The position numbers were made by a program, and so were the translations under genes. The notes under the pieces are model-generated. The model made no database searches and had not been told where the DNA came from. It saw only the letters and a list, made by a program, of their open reading frames with translations. 64,000 nt of DNA from Castor canadensis (taxonomy: Eukaryota > Chordata > Mammalia > Rodentia > Castoridae). The stretch's first letter is position 1, and each line of letters opens with the position of its first letter. The stretch lies in the NCBI RefSeq assembly GCF_047511655.1, contig NC_133390.1, positions 122,988,083 through 123,052,082 of the forward strand. Direction: 5' to 3'. Shown in pieces: positions 1 through 12,929 of this stretch.

Positions 1-480
1 GGGAGACACTAATCTTATTTGGACATTCCGGTCCTAGCCTGCCTGGATCCTTTCCATTGCTTACTTGGCTTGACCAGAACCTTGGGGATCAAGAAGGGTT
101 TCAGGGACATGGCATTTGATGCCCATGCTCTGTTTTTTTACAGGGCTTGTACACATGCCCATAACCTCGTTGAAAATTTTAACAATATCAAAATTGAAAT
201 AAATCAGTATCTCAAAATACTGTGTGTTTGTCAGCTTTCCATTAGTATAAAAAATACCTGGGATAATCAACCTGAGAGCATGTAGTAGTGCCAAACTATT
301 CACTTCGTGGCTAGGAACAAAAAAAAGAGGGAAGAGGTTAGGGACCTTCAATCCCCTTTAAGGATACATCTCCAATAATCTAAAGCCCTTCCACAAAGCC
401 TCACTTCTGAAAGTTTCCACCAACTCCCAATAGCACCAAGATGGAGACCAAGTTTTTAACACATAGTCCTTTAGGGGACA
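1..480. other. No feature recognised
   Basis: Short open frames occur on both strands (19-285 on +, 61-351 on -), but their sequences show no known domain and they overlap each other. Likely noncoding. Confidence 0.6.
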
Positions 481-1600
481 GTCCAGACCCAAACTATAGT
501 ATAAGTTAATAAAATTCAAAGAAAAAAGACAAATTTCAAGAAAATATTTGCAACATATATCAATGGGACATCGATTAATATCCAAATTATTCAAAACACA
601 CAAGTCAACAGAAAAAGAAAACACATTTTTCTTTATGTATTACATGGGCAAAGAGCATAAATAAGCCATTTGTCAAAATGACTAAGATGGTTAACCTCAC
701 TAAGGATCAGCAAATTGCAAATTCAATCAATATAATAGCATTCTGCATCTATCAAGTTGATAAAAAATTTAAACATGACAATATTGAGTGTTAGCAATAC
801 TGTAAATAAATGGAAACTTCTGATGAAGCTGAAATTTGTGGAATTTGAAGGTTATTTCAGCAGTATTTATAGAAATGAAAAAACACGCCATATGTGACCC
901 TTATTTTTACTTTTAACTAACTTACTCTGTTGTTATGTGAAAGGCAACATTTTGATTCTGTCAAAATTACAGACAAAATCACATCATTTTACTATGCTTT
1001 AATAGTAGCTAAATTAAATGTCTCCCTTGCTAGTTATAACCCACAAATTTTTATCATAATTATAACCGACAAAATGTATTAATACAACTGATGTTTCTTA
1101 CAATAATTATGTATAAAGAGCTATGCTAAAAGTTAGAAAAGTTATGCATAAAGGATCATGTGTAAGTATGGAAAAACCAGAAACAACCTAAATGTTAATC
1201 AATAAGGGAGGTACTCAATTTCTCAGCTAAAAGAATAGGCCAAGTTTATAAGTACTAACATGGACTGGTCTCCAGGACAAGTTGTTAAGTAAAAAGAAAA
1301 CCTGGTAGAACATTAGATATAGTGGAATCCTTTTTAGGTTAACAAATACACACACAAAATACTAAAAATGTTTATGATTTGGTACATAGTGACCTATAAA
1401 CGCAAAGAAGATCTAGAAGGACATTTACAAAGCTGCCAATAACAGTGACCTGCAGAGATATAAAGGATGTGCACTGAAATTCAAAGCAGGTTTAAAAGGT
1501 TCGTTGGTACATCTATAATATTTTAATTTCTATCTCAACAATAACTTGTGAAAAGTAAAAGTAATTTAAAATTAGTCACAAACATTTTTATTTCAAATTG
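480..1600 (+). mobile_element. Ancient L1/HAL1-like remnant
   Basis: Fragments resemble the 3' part of old L1M/HAL1 elements: a GGCAAAGAGCATAAATA region, CAAATTGCAAATTCAATCA, and later AACAACCTAAATGTTAATCA. Highly decayed; boundaries are approximate. Confidence 0.5.
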
Positions 1601-2027
1601 TTTAAAGTGTCTAAACTACTATTTGTAACAAAATGAGGTAACCACATTATACTTTTCAATGAACAAATAAGTTTTAGAACAGTATGTATAGTGTACTTCA
1701 TTGGATAAAAAGAGAAATTCTGTTCCCTAGATGCATGCTATATTTAAATGGGAAATATATAGACATGGAAAGATTCCCCGAACTGTTAATAGCATTTACT
1801 TTGTGTTAAAGTGAGAAAGAGAAAGAGGGCAGGATGGTCCTTTTAAAACATAAATACTTCCCAACCTGAATGTATTTTCATAATATGTGTTTTTATAATT
1901 AAAGAAAACTAATTACAAAGCCAATTCAGGGATGGCTTCTAAAGGCTAATCATGAAACATCCTGGATTTCACATACTGACCATGGACTATTTCTAGGTCT
2001 TACTTTTTCTTAAAAGATGGAAGCACT

Positions 2028-2356
2028 GGTCTGGGCATGGTACCTCAAGCCTATAATCCTAGCTACCTGGGAGATGGAGATCAGTACAATCATGGTTTAA
2101 GTCCAGCCCAGGAAAAAAATCCACTTAAACCAATATGTGGGCATGGTGATTCATGCCTGTCATCTCTGTTATATAGAGAGCACAAATAGGAGGATCACTG
2201 TCCAGGCCTGCCTGGGCATAAATTTAGACTCTATCTAAAAAATAACCAATGCAAAAAAGGGCTGGTGGCATCACTCAAGTGTAGAGTGCCTGCCTAGCAA
2301 GTGTGAGGCCTTGAGTTCAACCACTAGTATTGCCAGGAAAAAAAAAAAAAAAAAAG
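2028..2356 (+). mobile_element. Composite B1-like + ID-like SINE
   Basis: The left half is 7SL/B1-like (GGGCATGGTACCTCAAGCC, CCTATAATCCTAGCTACC). The right half is an ID-like tRNA-derived unit (TAGAGTGCCTGCCTAGCAAG, TTGAGTTCAACC), ending in A17. Confidence 0.85.
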
Positions 2357-3539
2357 GAAGCACTTGTAGCTAAGGGAATGTCTTAAAGGCTATGCACTTT
2401 TAATACACAACAGCCTTCTCAGTTCGTATGTACACTGATTGGTTCCTTCATTAAGAAATGAAGAAAATAGGAAAATGCAATTATTCTTTTCTAAAGGATA
2501 AGGAAAATGTCTTATAAGGAATACATTGCATTTCATTATCATTATTGGTTTGTAAATCATCAGACAAAGAATGTAAGAGCTAAATGATCTGAACCAAATC
2601 TTAGTTAAGAATTTGATTCAGATGAAATTATAAAGCACACACTATAAGAGACTATATGCTAACTGCACAATCACATTTTTATTACTCTGGTCACAAAGGG
2701 ATAAGCATATAGACCAATATTGCTATTGCTCCACTCCTTTTTGCACCCTCCCATTTTTTATAAAGTGTGTTTTGATGGTATCAATCATGGTGGGAAGAAC
2801 CTCTTCCTTTAGTCATTTCCTGTTTGTCGGTTTTCTATCTAGCTGTCAGGTTTAAATTTGGAACTGCAAAATGCAGTGACTTTATCTTAGGCAAAGGAAG
2901 AAAAAAGAAAAAGAAACAAAACCTCATATTACATTTTTTAAAATAAAACATAACATGCAAAGTAATGTCACTTTTTTTTAGTTGTAAAAGCAATTTGCTA
3001 TAAATGAAGCCAATTTGCATATTACCAATGAGTGCCATAAACAAAATATGGCTCCAATTGTTTGTGAATTGTTAGAATATAATTTGAAGCTTGATTTGGA
3101 AAATGCTGATGTTGATAGATTATAAGGTAAAAGTGATAATGAAAGGTGACAGATTCCAAAATGAAGGAAAGTGAAATATCAAGAGCAGTACAATGCAAGA
3201 AGGTCCCAAGAGAATGGTAAGAAATGAAAGAGTATTCTAACACAGAACAAGAAATACAATAGTTTTCACAAAATTATATGATTCATATGTGGATTCACTA
3301 TTACAAAACTGAAGTTTCCTCATAGCTAATATGCAGAATAGAAGAAAAGAAGCCCTATTAGACTATCCTAATGATTGGCCCTAAGAATAGCACTAAGAGA
3401 TTTCTCTCTATGCCTATGCTAACTGTCTAAATCATATGTAGGAAAAAACCACACTTGGATTTCGACTTCAATGCCAATTTATTTTAAATAATAATATAAT
3501 TTAGAGAGTAAAATGCACAAACCTTTAGTGTATATCATA

Positions 3540-3790
3540 ATTAATTTTTACATATATATTTTTACAGAGCAAGATATAAAATAACCCATCACTTTAGAAA
3601 ATTGCCTCTCCAGGCAATTCTTCTTCCTTTAGAGGTAGCCAGGCCCTACTGCAACCCCTATCACCATAGTTCAATTGATCTTGAACTTAATACAACAGAA
3701 TCATACAGTATATACTTCGTTGTGTCTGGATTCTTTCATTGCTGAATGATATTTGCACTGTTCCCATTTTGTGATCATTATGACTGAAGC
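3540..3790 (-). mobile_element. Ancient L1 fragment, antisense
   Basis: AACAGAATCATACAGTATAT and 'GTGTCTGGATTCTTTCATTG' match the antisense 3' part of L1M-type elements as remembered. Confidence 0.45.
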
Positions 3791-3879
3791 TGCTACCTTC
3801 ACCACTGCTCTGACTCAGATGCTGTTCTATCAACTCCTCTTCATGTTGCCAGCCCAGTCTGCTGTATTAATAATAAAGA

Positions 3880-4315
3880 TTAAAAGTAGACAAGAACACC
3901 CATGTTTATTGTGGCACTGTTCACAATAGCCAAGTTATGGAATTAGCCTACCTACTCATAATGGATGAATGCATGATGAAAATGTGTTATAAATACACAA
4001 TGGAGTATTATTTGGCCAAAAAGAACAAAATTATACCATTTGCAGGAAAATGGATGGAACTGGAGATTAGTTAACGTGAGCAAAAGAAGCCACATTCATA
4101 AAGACAAATATTGCATGTTTCTCTCATACGTAGAATGTAGTTTTTTTAAGACAGAAGGGGGCTCTTCAGAAAGAGGAAGGGTACCAGTAGAAAGGGAGAA
4201 GGGGTACAACAAAGGGTAATGGGGAAATATGATCAAAGTACATTATATACATGTATGAAAATGTCATAATAAACCCATTATTTTGTACAATTAATATATG
4301 CTAATAAAAGAAGAA
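3880..4315 (+). mobile_element. LINE-1 3' fragment
   Basis: 'CCATGTTTATTGTGGCACTG' and the following 'ATGGAGTATTATTTGGCC' are the end of L1 ORF2, followed by a G/A-rich 3' UTR and an AATAAAAGAAGAAAAA tail. Frames are broken. Confidence 0.85.
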
Positions 4316-4367
4316 AAACTGGCATTAGCAATCTCAATAACAAAATGGGTGTTAGAAAAGAATGAAG

Positions 4368-4447
4368 CAGGGCTAGGAGTGGTGGCTCAAGTGGTAGAGT
4401 GCTTGCCTAGAACTTCAAATCCCAGTACCATAAAAAAGGAAAAAAAG
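4368..4447 (+). mobile_element. ID-like SINE
   Basis: GGTGGCTCAAGTGGTAGAG then TGCTTGCCTAGAAC, with an internal deletion before the box B region, and an A-rich tail. Confidence 0.85.
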
Positions 4448-6637
4448 AATGGAGCAATGACTATGGAGCCTTGAGGTGAAAATTATTATGAATCTCCAAT
4501 TCTATGTTAAACCAGACTTAATTGAGGGTGAAAAAATATAAGATCATTTTGTGGTTATAGATCAACTTCTACCTCTTAGTCTCATTTTTCAGTCATCATC
4601 TCCTACACATAAAAACTAACTCACTGAGATAGAAAAATCAGATCCCACAAGACTTGTTCAGCCAGATAAACAGATTTCATCACTAGAGAAATCACAAACC
4701 AATTGAAGAGTTTATTACCATACAATAACAGTAATAAGCTCTCTGAGGAGACAACAAGGATGACAATGATGATTATGATGGCAACGATGATGCTGGTAGC
4801 TGTGGTGGCAGTGATTCTGAGTTACTAGACTGCTCAGAATCAAGAGGATGTATCCATAATTTCTGACTTTGCCCTATTGAGTTACAGCGATAGTTAAAAT
4901 CTGATAAAGAGTTTCTGCCCCATTTTCTAATTCCATGAAAGACTGACTCATTTATAAAGTGCAAATTCATTCACTCTTCTATAACTGAAGGTATGCACCA
5001 ATCTACTAAACTGTTTTATGAAATAAAATTAAAAGTGAAAATGAAGTTAATATTTTAAAGATATGTCAATTGAAAGTACTCCTTGAACTCATTTGACCAA
5101 GTATTTTTCCCCATTTTTTGAAATCACACCTATGTTAAGACATGCACTCTTTTCCTCTATCTGGTAAGCACAAGGTGTGGGAACTTGTGCAATGGATAAT
5201 TAATCTCTATTGCTATCTATAGTTTCATAGTTAACACTGTCTTAGCAGAAGTGTGAAAACACATTCACACCTTTGAAAATGGATGATTAACTAATCAAAT
5301 GACAATATGAATGTTAGACAGAATTACAGAAATGACTGCAAGGCAGAGCTATTTATGATTATAACATTCTATTTAATTTTTAAGGGTGGATTGTTCAGTG
5401 TAATCTGCGCTCCTCAAACATCTGAACTGATTCTCAACTTTTTAATTGCATGACTCTTTAGAAAAGAAGAAAGACAATTTCAGAGTCTCCCCTAATTAAA
5501 CATTTTTAAATCAAGAGGTTAAAAAGGAAAAGAAAGGTATAGTTCAAGACCAGAAACAAGAAGGAGCCAAGAAAGGAGAACCACATTTGAGTGAACAGTC
5601 AGTTATTTTTTCCTTTGGACTTTGTCATTTTCACTTAAAAATACAAACTAATCTGAACAGATAATTGAATATTCAGTTTATCATAGCAAGTTCTCTTTTG
5701 ATCATCTGATGTATTAAAATCCAAATCTTCATTATTTTGTTAATTTTCTAAGTTTTTCTGTGTGTGCCCTTTAAGAAATGATCACTGGAAAAAAGCAATG
5801 ATGCTGTTGAAGGAATGTAGATCTAATAACTGACGCTTTAAAACGAGTATCCCATGTATATTGTATTAAATGTCTTAAGAATAAAAATATTTACTCATAT
5901 TTAAAATTTAAAGCCAAAGTGTATTACTTATTGCCTTATATAGTGTGGCATTTTAAGGAAGTTTTAAAATGAAATACTTTGAAATCTGGCTATATATCTG
6001 TTTCATTATCCTGCTCTTGATTATCCCAATGTTGTGTACTAAGTAGGCATCCTTGTCTATTAAGTATATACTAAATAGTAAATGATGAAACAAAAGTTGC
6101 TACAAAGTTGTATTTTCTTGGAAAAATCTAATTACTTAAAGCAGAAAAAAAAGCATTGTGCTTAAACATTTCTTTGTTACTTAGAAAATAAAATTTTAAT
6201 TAGCTAAGACTATGTATCAATGAATATGCTGGCAACTGCTGAAGCTTATAGTCACTATTAAGTGAAGGGGCGCTGGTGTATATAGACACCAGTTCATTCC
6301 ACTTTAACCTCCACTTTGTCTCCATTTCTTTCCTGAAACCATCCTGGTCAAGGTCTTTCACATCTCTTTTTATTTTTTTTTGCAGTAACATTTACATCCT
6401 TTAATACTCCCTTTATGAAACATTATCTTCTCTTAGTTTCCATGCCATGGCATGCACCTTGTTTTCCTCTACATCTCTTGGGAGATCTCATTCACTTCCC
6501 TGAATCCACTTACTGGGATATATTATTATGCATTAAATTTATTTATTATCACATATTATTATGGCCACCAAGTTTAAAGTTCCAGTCCAAATCTCTCTTT
6601 TTCACCTTTAGTTCTATATACATACATAAATGTATGT

Positions 6638-6639
<2 letters not shown>
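4448..6639. other. AT-rich, nothing recognised
   Basis: Unique-looking AT-rich sequence with a GAT/GAC-rich patch near 4740-4790. No gene, RNA or clear repeat. Confidence 0.6.

Positions 6640-6683
<44 letters not shown>
6640..6683. repeat. (CA)n microsatellite, 44 bp
   Basis: Uninterrupted AC repeat. It produces low-complexity open frames on both strands that are not genes. Confidence 0.98.
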
Positions 6684-6686
<3 letters not shown>

Positions 6687-7984
6687 CTCTACAGTCTGTA
6701 CCCCAAGTCTGCTTCTTCACTATAATCCCACCTCTCAGTGAATAGAAGCTATTCATTCTGTTACCCAAGTAGAAACCTGGGTATCACCCTTCAGTCTTCT
6801 CTCTCACACACTACGATATCTAACTATGTTTCAAACATTTCTTTAATTCATCTCTTTCTAAGTATATCCACTGCCCTACCCTAGTCTAGGCAACCACTGC
6901 CTGTCCTCATGTATGACAACATCCTACTGACTGTTCTCCTTACTTCTCCTTCTGTTTATTGTCATACTGTAACCAGATTGATTTTTCTGGCAGTGGTCTT
7001 TAAGTTTTTTTACTCACAGACTCATCACAGATTTTTGGAAAAAATTTTATAGCATAAAATTATTTACTAAAAATTTAATGGTTATGTAAACACAGATACA
7101 GAAAGAAATGATATTCATTTTGGATACATTCAAAAGTGGAACAGCTGTGTTTTTTTGAATGAATTCCAATGAATCTAAATTATAAGATTTCATATCTATC
7201 ATTGTCCACTTAAAAAAACATGAACAAGTTCTTCTCTAAAAGTTAGTAATTTTATCTTTTTTCTTGAATTTGTATTTCTATTTCATTTCCCCCACCGATT
7301 TTATTCTAAGAGAATAATTTTAGTCTCATATTAATTATACTAAAACACTATTGCAAAACCATGTGTACATAAACTGAGATTTTTATTTCCTGTAATCATA
7401 AGCTCTAAGTATTAATATTTTACAGATTGATTTACTGCTGTACATACCATTATAATATAAGTGGTGAAAACAACATAAATGCATTATACATTCAGAAAAA
7501 TATTGATTAAATAAATACAGATAAATTATTCTATGAAATCACTTCTTCATGATCTAAGTCTCCTTTTCTACTAGTTTACATGGATAAATACTAGCAGTTT
7601 CCAGAATGAGCATTCAGAATAAATCCTATGCTTATATTTGATCTTATAGATACAATTTTTGAGCTTTGATACAAAAAATGACCATATGAGACAAGAAAAA
7701 AATATAGCAATTATAGTCATTTAAAAACTTTCCAATTAATGCATCAAAAATCATAAGATATATTATTTAAATTACTTCACAATGATCTATCAATTAGCAA
7801 CTTGATTAGGGTCTCCTTCAATTTTATTAAAAACAAACAATTGGACATTATCTATTTTGTGAAAGTCTCCTTTATCAGTTATTTACTTAGTTAATGTTAG
7901 AGAAGTATATCAAAAAATATTTAGCAAACTTACCATGTGATTATTTTTCACTTATGTACAACTTATCTATGGATCTAAAATAAG
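6684..7984. other. AT-rich, little recognised
   Basis: The left part (to about 7000) has a C/T-rich segment with TCCTACTGACTGTTCTCCTT. A similar 'CCTCCTAACTGGTCTCTC' phrase occurs at 23866-23883, hinting at one unnamed old repeat. The rest shows nothing. Confidence 0.45.
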
Positions 7985-8118
7985 TAGAATGGGGAGGGGC
8001 CGGGTGGGGAGAGATGATGGGGGCAACGTAAACAATGTACAATATAAGACTAATTGGGACAGCTACTATGAATCCCCCCCTATAATGAATATATCCTAAT
8101 AAAAATTTACTTTAAAAA
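7985..8118 (+). mobile_element. LINE-1 3' UTR fragment
   Basis: A G-rich tract (GGGGAGGGGCCGGGTGGGG) followed by ACAATGTACAATATAAG and an AATATATCCTAATAAAAA end. It is the typical L1 3' end, truncated to about 130 bp. Confidence 0.6.
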
Positions 8119-8148
8119 ACAAAATTAGTCAAAACCAGGTTCTCTCTG

Positions 8149-8164
8149 GAGAGAGAGAGAGAGA
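8149..8164. repeat. (GA)n microsatellite
   Basis: Sixteen bases of GA directly after TCTCTCTG, so TCTCTC and GAGAGA can pair. Confidence 0.9.
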
Positions 8165-9839
8165 TTCACGTTAGGATATTTTATGTTATTTACTTAATAA
8201 AAGGCATTTATATTGGTGCCAAAGTTCATTTTTCTAGATCATCTAATGATGACCTTTAAAAAGCATGTCAGGTCAACAGAGAAAGTTGGGCTTTTGAGAA
8301 TTATTATATACATAGGATATTAATGTCATTTCATGTTGAAAATAAACACTGAATTAAAACAGTATAACTCAAATTGGATCAGTAGAATTAATTATAGTAA
8401 ACTGATGCTGATTTTAAGCTTAAGGCATTGGAATAATGTATTTTGCAAAAATTAATAGCAAATAGAAGGTTTTGCTATTATTAGTGATTGCTATATATTG
8501 CATTATTTAGAACAGAATCGATAATATATTTAAGTTAGTCTCGTAGAAAAAACTTGAGAAGAATGAAGAGATGACTAAAGATGATAATAAGTGAATGGGA
8601 GGAGACAACAAATCAGTTAATATGTATTCAATAATTTCTAGATAAAATAATGAAATTAATTCCCACAATCTGAATAAAAACACAAAACATTGTTATATGT
8701 TTCTTTCACAAAAGCTGTAAAATCTCTTAAAAATAAATTAGTTTCTAATTTTTCCTCTGGTATTAGGCAAATATCTCTGATATCTGCACATTATTGCAGA
8801 AGAAACACAGGTGAATATGAGATGTCTCATTGGTGTTGGAGCAGCTCTTTCTCCTTTACTGAGGAAGATAAAAATGTCCAAGAGGGCAAGTATTGTTGGA
8901 GATTCTTATTTTATACTATGCTTTCTACAATGGAATGTTACATTTTTAAAGCAAATAAAGTAGGGAATTTGTCTTAAGGTGTTGCCTGGTTGAAGTAAGG
9001 TGCCGTATTCATCAGTTTTTGAACAAAATTATATTTATTGATAGTTTAGGAATGAAAGGGTAAATAAAAGCTATCACTACATCATCTCTGCTTTGAAAAT
9101 GTCTGATTCCAAAACATTCTAGCACCTTATTTATTTCTGATACCACATTTTGCCCTTAATAAAATTTTTTCTAACCAAGGGAAAATTTCAACTGCTACAA
9201 GTAACTTTATTGTGCCTTCAGTAGTGATTAAAAGAGTCTTCACTAATACCAGTTTTAATTTTGAATCGTCTATGTATCTAGTGCCTCTTGATAGCTACCA
9301 AAGCAAGATTCTGAATGGGTGAGTCTTTTTTTCTGTAAAGCTTGAAAGCGATAATTATGATAAGGTAAGAAGGAAAAGAACCAGAATTATGTGCTTTCTC
9401 AAATAGAAAGAATACTGAAAGAAGATGAGGACCTTAAAATTGACTATTTAAAACTGTTCATGCTGTGACTCCCGGTAAATGACCCCAGTTTGGTCTTTTG
9501 CATATCAATTCACTAATTAAACTTTTAAATAATCTCTCTTTGCTGCCTAGTCAAATTTGAACCTCAAGTTTTTCAAACCTACTGGTACGTCTTGCAGAGA
9601 CTGCACATGTTCCTTAATTTGGAACTTTTTTCTCTCCTATTCTTTTTAGCCTGTCTTGCTCCTCCTGATACCACATTTTCAGTATACGTTCCTCTTAAAA
9701 GTCTTTTGAAAGTGCTTACTATGTCAAAAGGGTGGATTAGGCACCCCTTCTATGCATTATGTGCTATTATGCTACTTATTTCCAAAAGGCCCTGCTCAGT
9801 TGTCAACTTTATTAAGTACTTAAAATCTTACTTGTAGAT
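8165..9839. other. No feature recognised
   Basis: AT-rich. Frames at 8690-8977 and 9592-9837 (+) are open by chance composition, with no recognised domain, splice support or promoter. Confidence 0.55.
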
Positions 9840-9965
9840 AAAACCATCTTGAGGGCCACCAGCACTGTTTTATTCACCACTGAATCATTAACACCGATGT
9901 CAATGTCTTGCATATTAGAGATATTCAGTAGTGAGGAGAAATATTCAGATATGAGAGAATTTGTA
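9840..9965 (+). mobile_element. L2-like 3' end fragment
   Basis: CTTGAGGGCCACCAGCACTG followed by ATTCACCACTGAATCATTAA fits the L2 3' end, decayed. Confidence 0.45.
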
Positions 9966-10884
9966 CATTGAGATAAATCCTATCATTCAAGGTGCTTACT
10001 TTAGCAAACTATCATTTTATTCCATTGCTCAAAACAAAAATTCCTCAACATGAAACATACACAAACTAGTTATAATGATGCAAAAAATACTTGTCTGGAA
10101 TTCTGGGTTCTAGTCTTAACATTGCCATGGCCTCATTTTCCATTGACTTAGGACCTGCCTATTACTCTGAGGTTCTGAGGCTTTTCCCCAATGCTTTATT
10201 TCAATGAATACAATCAGAAAACTCAGATTTGGGCTACAAATACACACTAAGATGCCTTACCTGTACAATGAGATATTTACTGGTCAACATAGTTCTCCAC
10301 TTGTGAATTAATAATGTCTCTGTTTCTTTTCCATCCTTCCCCTATTTCCTTCCTTTCTACCATCATTCAGATTTGAACACTTGATTATCTTATCAAAGCA
10401 ATGACAAAACTTGATAAATCACTATTATTCTTTATGCATTATTTATTTTTCTAGTAAAAAGATGTTGAAAAAAGGTGAACTTTTAGATTATTATGTATTT
10501 CAGAAAAATTAGGTTTCATAAATTCCTACTTAAAACAAGTAACTATTAGAGTCATAGCTATAAGAAACTCTTGACTACATTTGCCATGGAAACTGTATCT
10601 TGGACTTGTCTAATGATTTTGGCCAATGTATTACATTAGTGTTCTTCTGTGATTTAAAAAATTCTATTAAAAATTATTAAATTGATTTTTAAAACATGTA
10701 AGACATTAAAAGTATAGCAACCTATTAAAAAGGAGAATAACAGTTGTGCCATGGACCTAGCAATTGAAATACTGCAATACTCCTGGCAACTAGGAAATTC
10801 AATGGGAAATTGAATAAACTTATTCTTGTCTGATAAAAGAAAATCTACAGACTTGTTCTTTTCTAGAGAGATTCTTTTCGATCT

Positions 10885-11245
10885 CTATTTCTATGGTCTG
10901 GGTGTTTTTCCCTCTAAAACTCATGTTGAAATGTAATCCTCAAAGTCATTTGTTAAAGGTATTTGGAGGTAGGGCCTTGGGAGGAATTAGGATTACAAGA
11001 GATTATGAGGATGGGGCCTTCATGATTGCATTAGTGGCTTCATAAGAAGAGTAAGGGAGACTCAAGTTAGCAACTTTGCTCCTTCTGCAAACCCAGCAGG
11101 CAGGCCCTCACTAACGTGCTAAGCTGATGCCAGCACCATGCGTTTGGGTTTCCCAGCCTCCAGAGATGTGATTTAGATAAACCTTAATTTTTAAAAATAA
11201 TTTACCCAATCTGTGATATTCTCTTATAGCAACAGAAAGTTGATG
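10885..11245 (+). mobile_element. MaLR-type LTR
   Basis: 'TATGGTCTGGGTGTTTTTCC', AAAACTCATGTTGAAATGTA, GGAGGTAGGGCCTTGGGAGG and CCCAGCCTCCAGAGATGTGA follow the order of a mammalian MaLR-type LTR. Ends near AGTTGATGAAG. Subfamily not assigned. Confidence 0.75.
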
Positions 11246-11856
11246 AAGTCACTCTTCAAGTAATAGACAAAATTTAACATAAATATTACACAAATTTCAA
11301 TATATATTATGCCTCCTGAGTCACTGCCACAGAATTAATTCATAGAATTTCAGACACTCAACTACTACCAAAGAAATGTAAGAAACTGTTTTCTTCTTAA
11401 TCAGTAGATTAAAATAATAATATCCAAACATTAATAGTTATCAGTGAGTACAATATTCCTTAATACAATGAACTAAAGTAAAAAAAAAGACAAATATTAA
11501 ATGTGGCATTTGACTTTTCCTGTTTATTAAATCTGGGTGATAAATATAGGGATACTTATCATATTTCCCATTTAAAATATTTCACCACAAAAATTAAAAA
11601 TTTAAATTTTCTAAAATGGTGAAAATTGCTGAAATTGAAGGATGTCTTTTTATGGTTTTTATATGAATAAAAAAAGACTTGAAAACTTTGCCAGTTCTCA
11701 CTCTTCAGATTATACAAAGAATGACCTGCTCATTGCAGCCAACTTCAATGCTGGTGCTGTTTTATATTTGTAGAATAAAGTTGGGTTTCTGAAGTAGGCA
11801 TACTTAATCATGATGAAGTATCGTGAGCAAAAAACAAAGTACCTCAAACATATTTT

Positions 11857-11965
11857 GGGGGGGCTGGAGTTGTGGCTTAGGTGACAGAGCTCCTGCTTAG
11901 CAAGCATGAAGCCCTGAGTTTAAATCCCAGTACTGCCAAAAAACAATTAAACAAAAAACAAAAAC
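11857..11965 (+). mobile_element. ID-like SINE
   Basis: GGCTGGAGTTGTGGCTTAGG start, CTGCTTAGCAAGCATGAAG and box-B-like GAGTTTAAATCCCAG, then an A/C-rich tail. Confidence 0.88.
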
Positions 11966-12404
11966 CCTCTGCTTCAACTTTTCTTTTTAAGTGCCACTGC
12001 TTTTTTGAAATTTCTTGGAAATAGAGTGAATTGCTCCAGAGAGATAGTGGTAGTGAGAAGGAGAGGTTATAAATTCTGGTTAGGTCAGATGTAGGTCTGG
12101 AGGTCTTGGAAACTTGGAAATTATCCTATGGAAAATCTGTAGTTGTTGAAGGATTTCAGGAAAGAATGACATGATGAGATAGAAAAGTGTTTGGAAGATG
12201 TAATCTGGTGATGCACAGAGTGAATTGGGGAGAAGAAAGCCTGCAGGTATGAAGTAGTTGGTAAATTATAAAAGTAGTCCAAATGAGAAAAAATGCAGGT
12301 CTGTACAAAAGTGTTAACTGTGAGGAAAGAAAGACAAATGGCACACATAAGTTATACAACATTACTCAGACTTAGGGAGTGGAATGTAGAAGTTAGGTTA
12401 AAAG

Positions 12405-12929
12405 TGTTGGGTCTGGAGACCTAAGGCAGATGAGTGAGTATCTCATTCCCCCTCATGGAGAGCACCTGCATTCCTATACCTGAGGAGGAGTTATAGATGT
12501 GCATTGCTGCATCCTGAGAAGGAGTTGTAAACCTGCATTCCTGCATCCCAAAGAGGAGATACAGGGTCTGATAGATGTGCCACAAGGTTGATGAGCAAAA
12601 CGCTCTCAGGATTGTCCCCTCCACTCCCAATAAAGGGAAAAAAAACCAGTTCACCTAAGAAAGCCCGTAAATCCACAGCTAATGAAAAGAGCTCACCTAA
12701 CGCAGAGTTAAAACGTCCATTAAAAGCCCCAGCCTTCACCTGAGCAGAGAGATACCAGTTTCCGGGCTCCACTGCACTGCTCTAGCTGTAGCCTTTCCTT
12801 TCCCTCTAATAAATCCTACTTTATATACCGGCTTTGGCTCATCAATCAGCTGCCTCACAAGCCATTCTCTGGCCTGTGAAGCAAGGACCCTCGACATCAG
12901 CACGCAACATTTCAAACCAGCACGTAACA
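12405..12929 (+). mobile_element. ERV LTR, + orientation
   Basis: A candidate LTR starting near TGTTGG and ending ...GTAACA. It contains, in order, three tandem ~34-bp units (12466-12565), a TATA-like ATTAAAAGCCCC near 12718, and AATAAA near 12809 followed by a GT-rich/CT-rich stretch. A 20-bp near-repeat of CAGCACGYAACATTT makes the 3' edge ambiguous (12909 or 12929). The GGAAACCACACAAAGGGACA run just after it looks like a decayed primer-binding site plus leader start. Confidence 0.6.
12466..12565 (+). repeat. Three tandem ~34-bp units in LTR U3
   Basis: Units start near 12466, 12500 and 12533, each of the form CTGCATTCCTGCATCC then a GAGGAGTT-like stretch. Direct repeats in U3 often act as enhancers in retroviral LTRs. 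They are diverged from each other. Confidence 0.7.

Larger units (their letters stand above)
9966..12404. other. AT-rich gap around the MaLR LTR and an ID SINE
   Basis: Apart from the LTR (10885-11245) and SINE (11857-11965), nothing is recognised. 12130-12240 contains GAAAGAATGACATGATGAG, typical of an old interspersed repeat I cannot name. Confidence 0.5.

Noticed and set aside
6415..6768. Open frames of 108 aa (+) and 64 aa (-) across the CA repeat
   Set aside because: Both owe their length to the (CA)n microsatellite, giving runs of His-Thr or Val-Cys; no gene.
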